The notes below the pieces were generated by a model, which saw nothing but the letters and a program-made list of their open reading frames with translations, was not told the origin of the DNA and ran no database searches. Positions 42,150 through 52,505 of a stretch of 64,000 bases of DNA are shown piece after piece; the stretch's first letter is position 1; every line of letters starts with the position of its first letter. Location: contig NZ_AP018920.1 in the NCBI RefSeq assembly GCF_003945385.1, positions 5,766,001 to 5,830,000 on the forward strand. The letters run 5' to 3'. The translations under genes and the position numbers were made by a program. This DNA is from Pseudonocardia autotrophica (GTDB taxonomy: Bacteria; Actinomycetota; Actinomycetes; Mycobacteriales; Pseudonocardiaceae).

Positions 42150-43790
42150 TCAGTTCTTCTTGTTGACCTTGACGGTCTCCTGCTCGACTTCGTCCTCGTC
42201 GAGCGCCTTCGCGGGCTTCTCGTTCGGGACGACGGACGAGCCGTCGGAGGCGGTGAACTCGTTACGCTTGAACTCGTCGACGGCCTTGGTCAGGGTCTCG
42301 ACCGCGTCGTCCGAGAGCAGTCCGGTGTCGCTGATCTCGTTCAGCGGCCCCGAGGCGTGCCGGCGGGTGTACTCGCGGAATTCCGACTCGAAGCGCTGCA
42401 CGTCGGCGACCGGCACCGAGTCGAGCTTGCCGCTGGTGCCCAGCCAGATCGAGACGACCTGGTCCTGCACCGCGACCGGCGCGTACTGCGCCTGCTTGAG
42501 CAGCTCCACCAGGCGCTCACCGCGGCCCAGCGTGGCGGCCGAGGCGGCGTCGAGGTCGGAACCGAAGGCGGCGAACGCCTCCAGCTCGCGGTACTGCGAG
42601 AGGTCCAGACGCAACGAGCCGGACACCTTGCGCATGCCCTTGATCTGCGCCGAGCCACCGACCCGGGAGACCGAGATACCGACGTTGATCGCCGGCCGGA
42701 CACCCTGGTTGAACAGGTCCGACTCGAGGAAGACCTGGCCGTCGGTGATCGAGATGACGTTGGTCGGGATGTAGGCCGACACGTCGTTCGCCTTGGTCTC
42801 GATGATCGGCAGACCGGTCATCGAGCCGGCGCCGAGGCCGTCCGAGAGCTTCGCGCAACGCTCGAGCAGCCGCGAGTGCAAGTAGAAGACGTCACCCGGG
42901 TAGGCCTCACGGCCCGGCGGGCGGCGCAGCAGCAGCGAGATCGCGCGGTAGGCCTCGGCCTGCTTGGACAGGTCGTCGAAGACGATCAGGACGTGCTTGC
43001 CCTGGTACATCCAGTGCTGGCCGATGGCCGAACCGGTGTACGGGGCGAGCCACTTGAAGCCGGCCGGGTCGGACGCCGGGGAGGCGACGATCGTCGTGTA
43101 CTCCAGCGCACCGGCGTCCTCGAGGGACTGCCGGACACCGGCGATCGTGGAGCCCTTCTGGCCCACGGCGACGTAGATGCAGCGAACCTGCTTCTTCGGG
43201 TCGCCGGAGTCCCAGTTCTCCTTCTGGTTGATGATCGTGTCGACGCAGACCGCGGTCTTACCGGTCTTGCGGTCACCGATCACCAGCTGCCGCTGGCCAC
43301 GGCCGATCGGCGTCATCGCGTCGATCGCCTTGATGCCGGTCTGCAGCGGCTCGCGGACCTCCTGGCGGTCCATCACGCCGGCAGCCTGGAGCTCCAGCAC
43401 GCGGCGGCTGTCGGCCTCGATGTCGCCGAGGCCGTCGATGGCGTTGCCCAGCGGGTCGACGACCCGGCCGAGGTAGCCGTCGCCGACCGGGACCGAGAGG
43501 ACCTCGCCGGTGCGGGTGACCTGCTGGCCCTCTTCGATACCGGTGTAGTCGCCGAGGACGACGGCGCCGATCTCGTTCGGCTCCAGGTTCAGCGCGACGC
43601 CACGGACGCCACCGTCGAACTCGAGCAGCTCGTTGGTCATGGCCGAGGGCAGGCCCTCGATGTGGGCGATGCCGTCACCGGTGTCGGACACGGTCCCGAC
43701 CTCGCGGCGGGTGGTGTCGTTCTCCAGCGACGAGACGTAGCTGGAGATCGCACTCCGGATCTCCTCGGAGGAGATCGTCAGCTCTGTCAT
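42150..43790 (-). CDS. atpA: ATP synthase alpha subunit
   Basis: This 546-residue non-catalytic subunit has P-loop [10 protein letters not shown], '[22 protein letters not shown]' and the usual beta-barrel start ('[28 protein letters not shown]'). It carries an acidic C-terminal tail (about 35 residues, '[25 protein letters not shown]'), as in other actinobacteria. ATG 43790 follows a purine-rich ribosome site; the frame is open further upstream but the standard start fits. Confidence 0.98.
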   Translation of the reverse strand: MTELTISSEEIRSAISSYVSSLENDTTRREVGTVSDTGDGIAHIEGLPSAMTNELLEFDGGVRGVALNLEPNEIGAVVLGDYTGIEEGQQVTRTGEVLSVPVGDGYLGRVVDPLGNAIDGLGDIEADSRRVLELQAAGVMDRQEVREPLQTGIKAIDAMTPIGRGQRQLVIGDRKTGKTAVCVDTIINQKENWDSGDPKKQVRCIYVAVGQKGSTIAGVRQSLEDAGALEYTTIVASPASDPAGFKWLAPYTGSAIGQHWMYQGKHVLIVFDDLSKQAEAYRAISLLLRRPPGREAYPGDVFYLHSRLLERCAKLSDGLGAGSMTGLPIIETKANDVSAYIPTNVISITDGQVFLESDLFNQGVRPAINVGISVSRVGGSAQIKGMRKVSGSLRLDLSQYRELEAFAAFGSDLDAASAATLGRGERLVELLKQAQYAPVAVQDQVVSIWLGTSGKLDSVPVADVQRFESEFREYTRRHASGPLNEISDTGLLSDDAVETLTKAVDEFKRNEFTASDGSSVVPNEKPAKALDEDEVEQETVKVNKKN

Positions 43791-43866
43791 GGCTGCGTCG
43801 TTCCTTCTCTCGAACGGGGGACCTGAGATCGTGCCGCCGGCGACCGGCGGTGCGCCCTCGGGCAGG

Positions 43867-44697
43867 TCAGCTGGGCAGGGAACGGCGTGCGGCGGCGAGT
43901 CTTCCCGCCACGCTACCGTCGATGACCTCGCCGCCGACCTGCACGACCAGACCTCCGAGGAGGTCCCGGTCGAGCTCAACCTGCAGGGAGATCGTGCGGC
44001 CGTAGATACGGCCGAGGCGATCGGCGAGCGCCGACTCCTGCTCCGGGGTCAGCGCGACGGAGGTGCGCACCTTCGCCACCGAACGCTCCCGCAGTGCTGC
44101 TGCGAGATCGGCGAGCTCCTCGGCGAGGACGTCGAGGTGCCTGCCGCGCGGCAGCCGCACGGTCTGGCGGAGCAGGGCGGCGGTGGTCGGGTAGGTCCGG
44201 TCACCGAGTACCCCGTCGAGCAGCTGGAGGCGCCCCTCGACGGGCCGGGTGGTGTCGGCGAGCAACGCGTTCAGCTCGGGCTCGCGGGCGAGGATCCGGC
44301 CGAAGCGGAACAGCTGGTCCTCGACGTCGTCGAGGGAGCCGTTGCGGGCGGCCGTCGACAGCGTGGCCCGGCGGGCCATCGCCTCGGCCGCGAGCACGAT
44401 GTCGCGCGGCTTCGACCAGCGCTTGCGCACCAGTTCGCCGACCAGGTCCAGGACGGGCTGCGAGAGCTTCCCGCCGAACAGGCGCTGCACCAGGTCGGCC
44501 CGCGTCTGCTCGGGCGTGCTCGCGTCGGCCAGCAGCCTCCGCACCTGTCGCTCGCCCTCGAGGAAGCGGGCCACCGAGAACAGCTCGTCGGCGGTCGTGG
44601 TCAGCTCGCGGGCGGGGGCGCCGTCGGTGTAGGCGTCCAGCCGCTCGGTGAGCGCGGCCAGCGCTTCCCGGGTGGCGGCCTGCAGGACCGGGGTCAT
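43867..44697 (-). CDS. atpH: ATP synthase delta subunit
   Basis: This 276-residue peripheral-stalk subunit has an N-terminal helical domain and the C-terminal '[49 protein letters not shown]' signature. It is about 100 residues longer than E. coli delta, typical of actinobacteria. Its start shares one base with the atpF stop. Confidence 0.95.
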   Translation of the reverse strand: MTPVLQAATREALAALTERLDAYTDGAPARELTTTADELFSVARFLEGERQVRRLLADASTPEQTRADLVQRLFGGKLSQPVLDLVGELVRKRWSKPRDIVLAAEAMARRATLSTAARNGSLDDVEDQLFRFGRILAREPELNALLADTTRPVEGRLQLLDGVLGDRTYPTTAALLRQTVRLPRGRHLDVLAEELADLAAALRERSVAKVRTSVALTPEQESALADRLGRIYGRTISLQVELDRDLLGGLVVQVGGEVIDGSVAGRLAAARRSLPS

Positions 44698-45245
44698 CAG
44701 TTCGCCCCGCTCCGCTGGCCCGTCTCGCCGAGGTCGGCGAGGAACGAGTCGATGGTCGCGGAGCGCCGGGAGTCGTCGGCCAACTGTTCACGCAGCAGGC
44801 GCTCGGCCAGCTGCACCGACAGTCCGCCGACCTCTCCGCGCAGCGACCGCTCGGCGGCGGCGCGGGCTGCGGCGATCTGCTCGTCGCCCCGTGCCTTGAT
44901 GCGCGCGGCCTCCTGCTCGGCTTCCGCCCGGAGCTCGGCCTTGATCTGCTGGCCCTCGGCGCGCGCGTCATCGCGGATGCGCGCGGCCTCGGCCCGCAGG
45001 CCCGCCACCTGCTCCTCGTACTCCTTCTTCAGCCGGTCCGCCTGCTCCTGCGCCTCCTGGGCGCGCTTGAGGCCGCCCTCGATGGCGTCGGTCCGCTCCT
45101 CGTAGAGCTTCTCGAAGCGCGGTACCGCGAACTTCCAGAGGACGAAAAACAGGATGGCGAAGGAGACCAGGCCGAGCACGAGCTCTGCCGGGTAGACGGC
45201 GATCGGTGAGGGTTCCTCGGCGGCGAGGATCAGTCGTTCCACCAT
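44697..45245 (-). CDS. atpF: ATP synthase b subunit
   Basis: This 182-residue subunit has one transmembrane helix ('LVLGLVSFAILFFVLWKFAVPRFEKLYEERT') followed by a long charged coiled coil rich in Glu, Arg and Ala ending near 'RRSATIDSFLADLGE'. It links the a/c rotor to F1. ATG 45245 is chosen for AAGGAC upstream; the frame is open to 45269. Confidence 0.96.
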   Translation of the reverse strand: MVERLILAAEEPSPIAVYPAELVLGLVSFAILFFVLWKFAVPRFEKLYEERTDAIEGGLKRAQEAQEQADRLKKEYEEQVAGLRAEAARIRDDARAEGQQIKAELRAEAEQEAARIKARGDEQIAAARAAAERSLRGEVGGLSVQLAERLLREQLADDSRRSATIDSFLADLGETGQRSGAN

Positions 45246-45303
45246 ATGTCCTTCCGTGACGTGTCCCACGCCGCCGGCAGCGGGCCGGGATCAGGGACGA
45301 CGA

Positions 45304-45624
<321 letters not shown>

Positions 45625-45659
45625 TCAGGCCGGCGCCGGGGCGCCGGGATCGGGTACTC

Positions 45660-46433
45660 CTAGTGCTCCTCGGCCACGGCCGCGCCGATGAACACCGACG
45701 CCAGCAGCGCGAAGATGTAGGCCTGGATCGTCATGACCAGTGCCTCCAGGAAGGTGAAGGCGATACCGGCGACGACCACCAGCCCGGCCGGGATGACCAG
45801 GAAACCACCGGCGAACAGCATGAACTCGGCGCCGACGGCCACCAGCACCAGCATGAGGTGACCGGCGAACATCGCCGCGAACAGTCGCAGCGCCAGCGAT
45901 GCGGGCTGGACCAGGAACTTCTGCAGCAGCTCGATGACGATGATCAGTGGTGCGATCGCCATCGGGACACCCTTGGGGAGGGTGGCGTGCTTGATGTACC
46001 CGACGAAGCCGTGCTTCCGGAATCCCGCGTAGTGGTAGGCCACGTAGACCACCAGCGCCAGCGCGATCGGGAAGCTGATCTTCGACATGGTCGGGATCTG
46101 GAAGAACGGAATGATCCCGAAGTAGTTGTTGACCAGCACGAAGCTGAACAGACCGAGGATCAGCGGGATGAACGGCTTGAAGTCGTCCTTGCCGATCTGG
46201 TCTCGGGCCATGCCGTTGCGCGCGACGTTGTAGAACGACTCGAGCGCGAACTGACCCTTCCCCGGCACGATCGCCATCCGGCGGGTCGCCACCGCGAAGT
46301 ACACCGCGATGATGACCGCCGACAGCACGATCAACACCATCGGCTTGGTGACGCCGCCGAAGATCGCGGGGTAGTTGAAGACACTGGGACCGGGCGGGGT
46401 GAACTCTTCAGCCGCCAGTACGAGCTCGCCCAA
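45660..46433 (-). CDS. atpB: ATP synthase a subunit
   Basis: This 257-residue membrane subunit has the essential Arg in 'LRLFAAMFAGHLML' (helix 4) and 'FALLASVFIGAAVAEEH' at the C-terminus. The start is TTG 46433, read as MGELVLAAEEFTPPGPSVF, with GGAAGGACC upstream; this matches the usual actinobacterial N-terminus. A longer frame to 46490 is less likely. Confidence 0.95.
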   Translation of the reverse strand: MGELVLAAEEFTPPGPSVFNYPAIFGGVTKPMVLIVLSAVIIAVYFAVATRRMAIVPGKGQFALESFYNVARNGMARDQIGKDDFKPFIPLILGLFSFVLVNNYFGIIPFFQIPTMSKISFPIALALVVYVAYHYAGFRKHGFVGYIKHATLPKGVPMAIAPLIIVIELLQKFLVQPASLALRLFAAMFAGHLMLVLVAVGAEFMLFAGGFLVIPAGLVVVAGIAFTFLEALVMTIQAYIFALLASVFIGAAVAEEH

Positions 46434-46770
46434 TGGGGGTCCTTCCGGTGCTCCCGTCCCACGACTCACACGGACGGGGATCGCCTGCAAGGTGCCTCTG
46501 GGGCGATGCGCCAGGGCGCTCGGAACACATCACCGAAAATCACCCACATCGCCTACGAAGCGGGATGTTAGCAGTCGTACTTCTACGCTCTGTCGGGGGC
46601 CGACGTGCAGCTCACCAGCACCTTCGCAGCGCGTAACGATCTTGACCCGGATCCCGGTGGGTCGCCGTGTAATCGATGGTTAACACCACCGACTCGACAT
46701 CTCCCGGTCACCGACCGGCCAACCGCCTGCGGCGCGGGGCAGGGCGACAAACCGGACGAATAGGCCCTGG
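46434..46770. other. Intergenic region between atpI-like gene and atpB
   Basis: This 337-base gap is less GC-rich than the flanking genes and should hold a promoter for atpB and the rest of the ATP synthase operon, since the atpI-like gene upstream is separated by it. A TAACAT hexamer (leftward, near 46563-46568) is a possible -10. No convincing ORF, RNA gene or repeat was seen. Confidence 0.5.
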
Positions 46771-47229
46771 TCAAGCGGACGGACCTGCCGGAACCTCGCC
46801 CACCAGGATCCGCATCCGGTACGCGGCCCACGCCTCACCCGCCGCCGTCGCGATCATGCCCAGCAACAGGGTGACGACGAGTGCGTCGCGGTCCAGCCAG
46901 GGCGCCCTGCCGAGTGCGAACAGCACCCCGAACAGGATCAGCGACTTGGTGAGCCAACCGGTGACTGAGGCCAGCATCACAAACCGGGGAGGCATCTCAG
47001 CGGTGCCTCTGACCAGCACCGATGTGAGGAGACCGAACACCGTGCAGGTCAGCGCACCGACCCCGGCGCCGGAGAGGCCCGGCCGGCCGGCCAGCAGGGT
47101 GAAGGCGATCACACAACCGGCCCCCACCAGGACGGCGAGCAGGGCCGCGTTGCGCGCCATGGAGGCGGACAGCCTGCGCATCGCCTGCTCGTGACCGACC
47201 ACGAGCTCCGGCCTCTTCAACCGCCACAT
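46771..47229 (-). CDS. atpI: AtpI-like membrane protein upstream of ATP synthase
   Basis: This 152-residue protein has four predicted transmembrane helices ('MARNAALLAVLVGAGCVIAFTLL', 'GLSGAGVGALTCTVFGLLTSVLV', 'FVMLASVTGWLTKSLILFGVLFAL', 'LVVTLLLGMIATAAGEAWAAY'). The layout and the place directly upstream of atpB fit the ATP synthase assembly protein I family. ATG 47229 is used; ATG 47181 is an alternative. Confidence 0.75.
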   Translation of the reverse strand: MWRLKRPELVVGHEQAMRRLSASMARNAALLAVLVGAGCVIAFTLLAGRPGLSGAGVGALTCTVFGLLTSVLVRGTAEMPPRFVMLASVTGWLTKSLILFGVLFALGRAPWLDRDALVVTLLLGMIATAAGEAWAAYRMRILVGEVPAGPSA

Positions 47230-47406
47230 GGCCCGTCGCCTCCTCGTCGGTGGTCCGCACCGCTGACCGGGCGCCGTCCCACGGTAACGACGGCCGCTCC
47301 GCCACCGGGCGGGGGCCGCCGAGCCGGCCCGGCGTGACCATCGACACCCGGGGCCACCTGGCCGCTGGTCGAGGTCGGGGCCCGTCCGGTGCCGGTCCTG
47401 GCGCGA

Positions 47407-49266
47407 TCAGCCGCCGGCGGACGGGTCCCGCCGGACCGGGTTCGGCAGGGTCGGCTGGTCGGTGCGGGCCGGGCCGGGCGGCGGCTGCTCGTCATCGGGG
47501 GCCGGGTGCTCACCGTCGGAACGCGACACCGGTGGCCGGCCGTTCCGCCGGGAGTCGCGGGTGCCGGACGGCGGGGTCGAATCCGGCTGGTGCGGCGGCG
47601 GGCGCTCCCCCGGACCGCGCAGGGCACGTGCGGGTGGCCCGCCCGGACCGCGCGGCGGCTCGGTCCACGGGGGACGGGGCGCCGCGGCGGACCCCTCCGG
47701 CCGGTAGCCGGGTGTCTCCCCCGTGCGGTGCGGCGGCGGGACGACCGCCCGGTGTGCCGGGGCCCCGTTCGCGCGGTGCGGCGGCGGGACCGGGGTCTCC
47801 CTCGGCCGGTGCGCGGGCGCACCCGGGGCTCCGGACCGGTGTGCGGGGGGGTCCGGGGCTACGGGCGGGGGCGCGGGGGTGTCCGCCCCCGGGCCGGTGG
47901 ACCACCCACCCGTCCGGCCCGGCGGGGTGCCGTCGGCCGGCCGCCGACGCACCGGTTCCCCGGCGGCCCGGACCGGCGGGGCCGTGCCCGGTTCGGCCGG
48001 CTTCCGCGGCCACCCGCCGTCGTCGCCCGCGGCAGACGGGCGCCGGGGCGCGGCGTCGTCGGCCGACCCGGTCGGCGAAGCGGAGGCGGCCGCCGACGCC
48101 GCGCTGCGCGCGCGGGACAGGTGCGGCACCGCGGACGCGACGAAGGCGATCACCAGTGCGATCCCGATCGCCGCCAGCACCAGGCCGGTCTCGTCCACCA
48201 GCGCGAGCGCCACCGCACCGAAGGCGAGCACCGCGGCCCACAGGTAGACCAGCAGCACCGCGCGCCGGTGGCTGTGCCCGAGCTGCAGCAGCCGGTGGTG
48301 CAGATGCATCTTGTCCGGGCTGAACGGGCTGGTCCCGGCACGGGTCCGGCGGATCACCGCCATCAGCAGGTCGAGCACCGGGATGAAGACGATCCCGACG
48401 AGCACGACCAACGGCGCGACCAGCGCGAGGAAGTCGGTCGCCGAGGTCGCCTCGCCCGGGATGACCCGGCCGGACGCCGCGGTGATCGCCGCGGACAGCA
48501 TCACCCCGACCATCATCGATCCGGTGTCGCCCATGAAGATCCGGGCCGGATGGAAGTTGTGCGGCAGGAAGCCCAGGCAGGCTCCGGCCAGCACGACGGC
48601 GATCAGGGCCGGCCCGAACGCGGCGGGGGCGTTGCCGTTCTCGCTGATCAGGCCGATGCAGAAGACCGCGGTGGCGAGGGTGGTGATCAGCCCGATCCCG
48701 CCGGCGAGCCCGTCCAGGCCGTCCACGAAGTTCATCGCGTTCACCAGCGCGACGGTCAGCAGCACGGTGAGCAGCACCGACTGTCCCTGACCGAGGATCA
48801 GCGTCGAGCCGGAGATCCCGGTGCCGCCACCGCCGAGCGGGATCCAGAGCGTCGTCCACTGCACGCCGTAGAGCACCAGCACGCCGCCCGCGGTCACCTG
48901 GGCCGCGAACTTGGTGATCGCGTCGAGATCGAAGCGGTCGTCCAGCAGGCCGACCCCGACCAGCAGCCCGGTCGCGACGACGACGCCCATCACCTCGGAG
49001 CTGCCCTCGAAGTAGGCCAGGCGCAGCGCGGGCAGCGACAGTGCCAGCAGCAGCCCGGCGAGCACCCCGCCGAACATCGCGAGGCCGCCCCACCGCGGGG
49101 TCGGGGTGACGTGCACGTCCCGTCCCCGCGGCCAGGCGACGGCGCCGGCCTTCAGCGCCAGCATCCGGACCGGACCGGTCAGCAGCAGTGTGACGACCGC
49201 GGAGACCAGACCCACGAGCAGGAACTCCCGGATCGGGAGTCCATAGCTCAGCTGGTCCACCGGCAC
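47407..49266 (-). CDS. wecA: Undecaprenyl-phosphate GlcNAc-1-phosphate transferase (WecA/MraY family) with long Pro-rich tail
   Basis: This 619-residue protein has about 11 helices and the polyprenyl-phosphate transferase motifs: 'GVGLLDDRFDLDAITKF' (DD), 'ALVNAMNFVDGLDGLAGG' (NxxNxxDGxDG), 'FMGDTGSMMVG' (catalytic Asp) and 'DKMHLHHRLLQLGHSHR' (His-rich loop), as in Mycobacterium Rfe/WecA. It starts linkage-unit or glycolipid synthesis on the cytoplasmic face. A disordered tail of about 240 residues, mostly Pro/Gly/Ala/Arg, follows the last helix; most homologues lack so long a tail. GTG 49266 is inferred. Confidence 0.88.
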   Translation of the reverse strand: MPVDQLSYGLPIREFLLVGLVSAVVTLLLTGPVRMLALKAGAVAWPRGRDVHVTPTPRWGGLAMFGGVLAGLLLALSLPALRLAYFEGSSEVMGVVVATGLLVGVGLLDDRFDLDAITKFAAQVTAGGVLVLYGVQWTTLWIPLGGGGTGISGSTLILGQGQSVLLTVLLTVALVNAMNFVDGLDGLAGGIGLITTLATAVFCIGLISENGNAPAAFGPALIAVVLAGACLGFLPHNFHPARIFMGDTGSMMVGVMLSAAITAASGRVIPGEATSATDFLALVAPLVVLVGIVFIPVLDLLMAVIRRTRAGTSPFSPDKMHLHHRLLQLGHSHRRAVLLVYLWAAVLAFGAVALALVDETGLVLAAIGIALVIAFVASAVPHLSRARSAASAAASASPTGSADDAAPRRPSAAGDDGGWPRKPAEPGTAPPVRAAGEPVRRRPADGTPPGRTGGWSTGPGADTPAPPPVAPDPPAHRSGAPGAPAHRPRETPVPPPHRANGAPAHRAVVPPPHRTGETPGYRPEGSAAAPRPPWTEPPRGPGGPPARALRGPGERPPPHQPDSTPPSGTRDSRRNGRPPVSRSDGEHPAPDDEQPPPGPARTDQPTLPNPVRRDPSAGG

Positions 49267-49303
49267 GTCGGGTACGCCTCTCCGGTCCGCCTGGGGGCTC
49301 GGG

Positions 49304-50587
49304 TCACCCCCGAGGGTAGGCCGGTGCCCGGGAGACGAGCGCGGTGACCGCCCCGGCGACGTCACGCAGCTCGGCGTCGCCGGCCGGGGTGTCGTGCTCG
49401 GCCTTCACCGCGCGCGCCAGCAGGGTGCCGACCTCGGCCATGTCGGCCTCGGTCATCCCCTGGGTGGTGACGCTGGGCGACCCGACCCGGATGCCCGAGG
49501 GCTTCATCGGCGGCGCCGGGTCGTACGGGATCGCATTCTTGTTCAGGGTGATCCCGGCGCGGTCGCAGCGGGTCTCGGCCTCGCCGCCGGTGACGCCGAT
49601 CGGCCGCAGGTCGAGCAGCGCCAGGTGGGTGTCGGTGCCGCCGGAGACGGCCCGCATCCCCTCGGACTCCAGGCTCTTGGCGAGCGCCTGGGCGTTCGCG
49701 ATGACCTGCCGCGCGTACGCCTTGTACTCGGGCTGCGCGGCCTCCTTCATCGCGACGGCCTTGGCGGCGACGGCGTGCATCAGCGGTCCGCCCTGGGAGA
49801 ACGGGAACACCGCCTTGTCGATCGCCTTGGCGTGCTCCTCGCGGCACAGCACCATGCCGCCCCGCGGGCCGCGCAGCACCTTGTGCGTGGTGGCGGTCAC
49901 GACGTCGGCGTAGGGCACCGGCGACGGGATCGCCTGCCCGGCGACCAGGCCGATGAAGTGCGCGGCGTCGACCATGAGCTTGGCGCCGACCTCGTCGGCG
50001 ATCTCGCGGAAGATCTTGAAGTCGATCAGCCGCGGGTACGCGGTCGCGCCTGCGATGATGATCTTCGGCTGGTGCTGCTTCGCCAGGTCGCGGACCTGGT
50101 CGTAGTCGATGACCTCGGTGTCCTCGCGGACCAGGTAGGACACCGCGTTGAACCAGAGGCCGGAGAAGTTGACCTTGCTGCCGTGCGTGAGGTGGCCGCC
50201 CTGCTTGAGGTCCATGGCCAGCACGGTGTCGCCGGGCTTGGCGAACGCGGCGTAGGCGGCGAGGTTCGCGCTCGCACCGGAGTGCGGCTGCAGGTTGACG
50301 TACTCGGCGCCGAAGAGCTCCTTGGCGCGCGCGTTGCCGATGTTCTCCGCCTGGTCGACCACGCCGCAGCCGCCGTAGTACCGGCGGCCGGGGTATCCCT
50401 CGGCGTACTTGTTCGACAGCGTCGACCCGAGTGCCGCCAGCACCGCCGGGCTGGTCAGGTTCTCGCTCGCGATGAGCTGGAGGCCGCCGCGCAGGCGGTC
50501 CAGCTCGTCCAGCACGACTCCGGCGATCTCGGGATCCTGCTGCTGCAGTGCGGAGAAGTCCGGGCCCCAGAAGGTCTGCTCACTCAC
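49304..50587 (-). CDS. glyA: Serine hydroxymethyltransferase
   Basis: This 427-residue PLP enzyme has '[15 protein letters not shown]', '[12 protein letters not shown]', '[14 protein letters not shown]', '[13 protein letters not shown]' and the Lys-bearing '[14 protein letters not shown]'. It converts serine and tetrahydrofolate into glycine and methylene-tetrahydrofolate. GTG 50587 is chosen for the normal [11 protein letters not shown] start. Confidence 0.96.
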   Translation of the reverse strand: MSEQTFWGPDFSALQQQDPEIAGVVLDELDRLRGGLQLIASENLTSPAVLAALGSTLSNKYAEGYPGRRYYGGCGVVDQAENIGNARAKELFGAEYVNLQPHSGASANLAAYAAFAKPGDTVLAMDLKQGGHLTHGSKVNFSGLWFNAVSYLVREDTEVIDYDQVRDLAKQHQPKIIIAGATAYPRLIDFKIFREIADEVGAKLMVDAAHFIGLVAGQAIPSPVPYADVVTATTHKVLRGPRGGMVLCREEHAKAIDKAVFPFSQGGPLMHAVAAKAVAMKEAAQPEYKAYARQVIANAQALAKSLESEGMRAVSGGTDTHLALLDLRPIGVTGGEAETRCDRAGITLNKNAIPYDPAPPMKPSGIRVGSPSVTTQGMTEADMAEVGTLLARAVKAEHDTPAGDAELRDVAGAVTALVSRAPAYPRG

Positions 50588-50656
50588 CCGCAGCACGCTA
50601 CCGGTACCCGTCGTCCCTGGCTGCGCCCCTGATGGAGCGATCACATCTTCAGCTCG

Positions 50657-51319
50657 TCAGGGCCGGTCGATCTCCTGGCCGACGACCTCCTCGACCTGCT
50701 CGGCCGAGACGCCGCCCTCGCGCAGCACCCGCGGACGGGCGCCGGTGAGGTCCACGATGGTCGAGGCGACCGGAGCGCCGGACGGGCCGCCGTCGAGATA
50801 GACCTGGACGTTCCCGGCGAGCTGGGTGATCGCCTCGGTCACGTTCGCCGCCGGCGGGTTGCCCGAGGTGTTCGCGCTCGACACCGCCATCGGGCCGACC
50901 TCGCGCAGCAGCTCCAGGGCCACCGGGTGCAACGGCATCCGCAGCATGACGGTGCCCCGCGTGCTGCCGAGATCCCAGGCCAGCGACGGCGCGTGCTCCA
51001 GCACCAGGGACACCTCCCCCGGCCAGAACGCCTCGATCAGCGCCCTCGCGGCCTGCGGCACGCTGGTGACCAGGCCGTCGATCGTCGTCCAGGATCCGAC
51101 GAGCACCCCGACCGGCATGTCCGGGCCGCGCCGCTTGGCGGCGAGCAGGCTCTGCACGCCGGTGCCGTTGAAGGCGTCGCAGCCGATCCCGTACACCGTG
51201 TCGGTCGGCATGACGACCAGCTCACCGGCGCGGACGGCACGGGCGGCGGCGGCCAGGCCCCGGCGGCGCTCGGTCGGGTCGCTGCAGTCGAACAGCGGCT
51301 GGGTCTGCGGTGCGCTCAC
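50657..51319 (-). CDS. L-threonylcarbamoyladenylate synthase (Sua5/YrdC)
   Basis: This 220-residue protein has 'VVMPTDTVYGIGCDAFN', 'AAKRRGPDMPVGVLV' (Lys/Arg ligands), 'MLRMPLHPVALELLREVGPMAVSSANTSGNPPA' and 'STIVDLTG'. It makes threonylcarbamoyl-AMP for tRNA t6A37 modification. The gene follows prmC, with a 15-bp repeat between them, and precedes glyA. GTG 51319 is used. Confidence 0.94.
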   Translation of the reverse strand: MSAPQTQPLFDCSDPTERRRGLAAAARAVRAGELVVMPTDTVYGIGCDAFNGTGVQSLLAAKRRGPDMPVGVLVGSWTTIDGLVTSVPQAARALIEAFWPGEVSLVLEHAPSLAWDLGSTRGTVMLRMPLHPVALELLREVGPMAVSSANTSGNPPAANVTEAITQLAGNVQVYLDGGPSGAPVASTIVDLTGARPRVLREGGVSAEQVEEVVGQEIDRP

Positions 51320-51443
51320 GGTTCGCGACAATACGACCGTCCCCGTCGCGGACCGGGGCCGGGCCCGCCGCGGGCGGGCCACGATGCAGCTCAGCGCACC
51401 GCGAAGATCGACAATTCCGGCTCGTCGGTGTCCCGGTGGGCGC

Positions 51444-51533
51444 TTCGGGGCCCAGCGGTTCGGGGCCCAGCGGTTCGGGGCCCAGCGGTTCGGGGCTCAG
51501 CGGTTCGGGACTCAGCGGCTCGGGACCCGGCGG
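51444..51533. repeat. 15-bp tandem repeat, six units, across the prmC 3' end
   Basis: Units at 51444, 51459, 51474 (identical, TTCGGGGCCCAGCGG), then 51489, 51504 and 51519 with two to four changes. The prmC stop (51512-51514) falls inside the fifth unit. Each unit has a GGGCCC palindrome, so the array may fold; three identical units suggest recent slippage. Confidence 0.9.
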
Positions 51534-52384
51534 GCCGTCACGAAGCGCGGCCGGCCGGTGAGGTCGGTGTGCTCGGTGACCTCGGCGAGGGTGCGACGCC
51601 GGCGCAGCAGCGCGGGAACCGATTCGCCGTGGGTGTCGTCGTGCTCGATCGCCAGCGAGCCGCCGTGCCGCAGCCAGCCGGTCGCGCCGCGCACCACCGC
51701 CTGGATGATCTCGGTGCCGTCCGGGCCGCCGAAGACCGCACCGGGCGGGTCCCAGCGCTCGACCTCCGGGGGCACCGGCGTGCCGTCCGGGACGTAGGGC
51801 GGGTTGCAGACGACCAGGTCCACCCCGGCCTCCAGCTCGATCAGCAGATCCGGCCAGCGGACGTCCGCGACGTGCAGCGTGACCGGTCGCCCGCCCGCGC
51901 CGACGTGCGCGTCGAGATTGCGCCGGGTCCAGGACAACGCGGCCGGATCGGCCTCCAGCGCGTGCACATCGGCGTCCGGGCGGGACACCGCGAAGGCCAG
52001 CGCGAGTGCCCCGGAGCCGGTGCACAGATCGAGCACGACCGGACGTCGCACGTCCCGCAGCGCCCCGAGCCCCCATTCCAGCAGCAGCTCGGTCTCCGGG
52101 CGGGGCGTGAACACCCCGGGCCCGACCGCCACCTCGACCGGCCCGAGCACGGCGGTGCCGAGGATGTGCTGCAACGGTTCCCGGGTGGCCCGGCGGGTCG
52201 CGAGTTCCTGTAGCCGCGCCACCACGTCCGGATCGACCAGCGGGATCATCGGCAACGTGGTGCGCTGCGCACCGAGCACGTGCGCGGCGAGCAGCTCGGC
52301 GTCGACCCGCGGGGACGCCACGCCGGCGGCGGCCAGGGTCCGTTCGGCCTCGGCGATCGCCACCCGAAGCGGCTGCCTGCTCAC
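51512..52384 (-). CDS. prmC: Release factor glutamine methyltransferase
   Basis: This 290-residue SAM-dependent enzyme has 'PLQHILGTAVLGPVEVAVGPGVFTPRPETELL', 'VLDLCTGSGALALA' (motif I) and 'DLVVCNPPYVP' (NPPY catalytic motif). It methylates the GGQ glutamine of release factors. It lies 121 bases downstream of prfA. The last residues are read through repeat unit 5-6 of the array. Confidence 0.94.
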   Translation of the reverse strand: MSRQPLRVAIAEAERTLAAAGVASPRVDAELLAAHVLGAQRTTLPMIPLVDPDVVARLQELATRRATREPLQHILGTAVLGPVEVAVGPGVFTPRPETELLLEWGLGALRDVRRPVVLDLCTGSGALALAFAVSRPDADVHALEADPAALSWTRRNLDAHVGAGGRPVTLHVADVRWPDLLIELEAGVDLVVCNPPYVPDGTPVPPEVERWDPPGAVFGGPDGTEIIQAVVRGATGWLRHGGSLAIEHDDTHGESVPALLRRRRTLAEVTEHTDLTGRPRFVTARRVPSR

Positions 52385-52505
52385 CGGAGTCCCCTGGTCA
52401 CGGTCCCAGTCTCCCGGTCGGAGCGGCGCACGGGGCGCGACGCGACGGCGGGATCACACGGGCGGGGGATCACAGTGCGGCTCACAGCGCGGGTCACCGG
52501 ACGGG

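Noticed and set aside
51444-51533. Possible CRISPR array or IS end at prmC
   Set aside because: Units are contiguous with no spacers, no transposase and no flanking target duplication.
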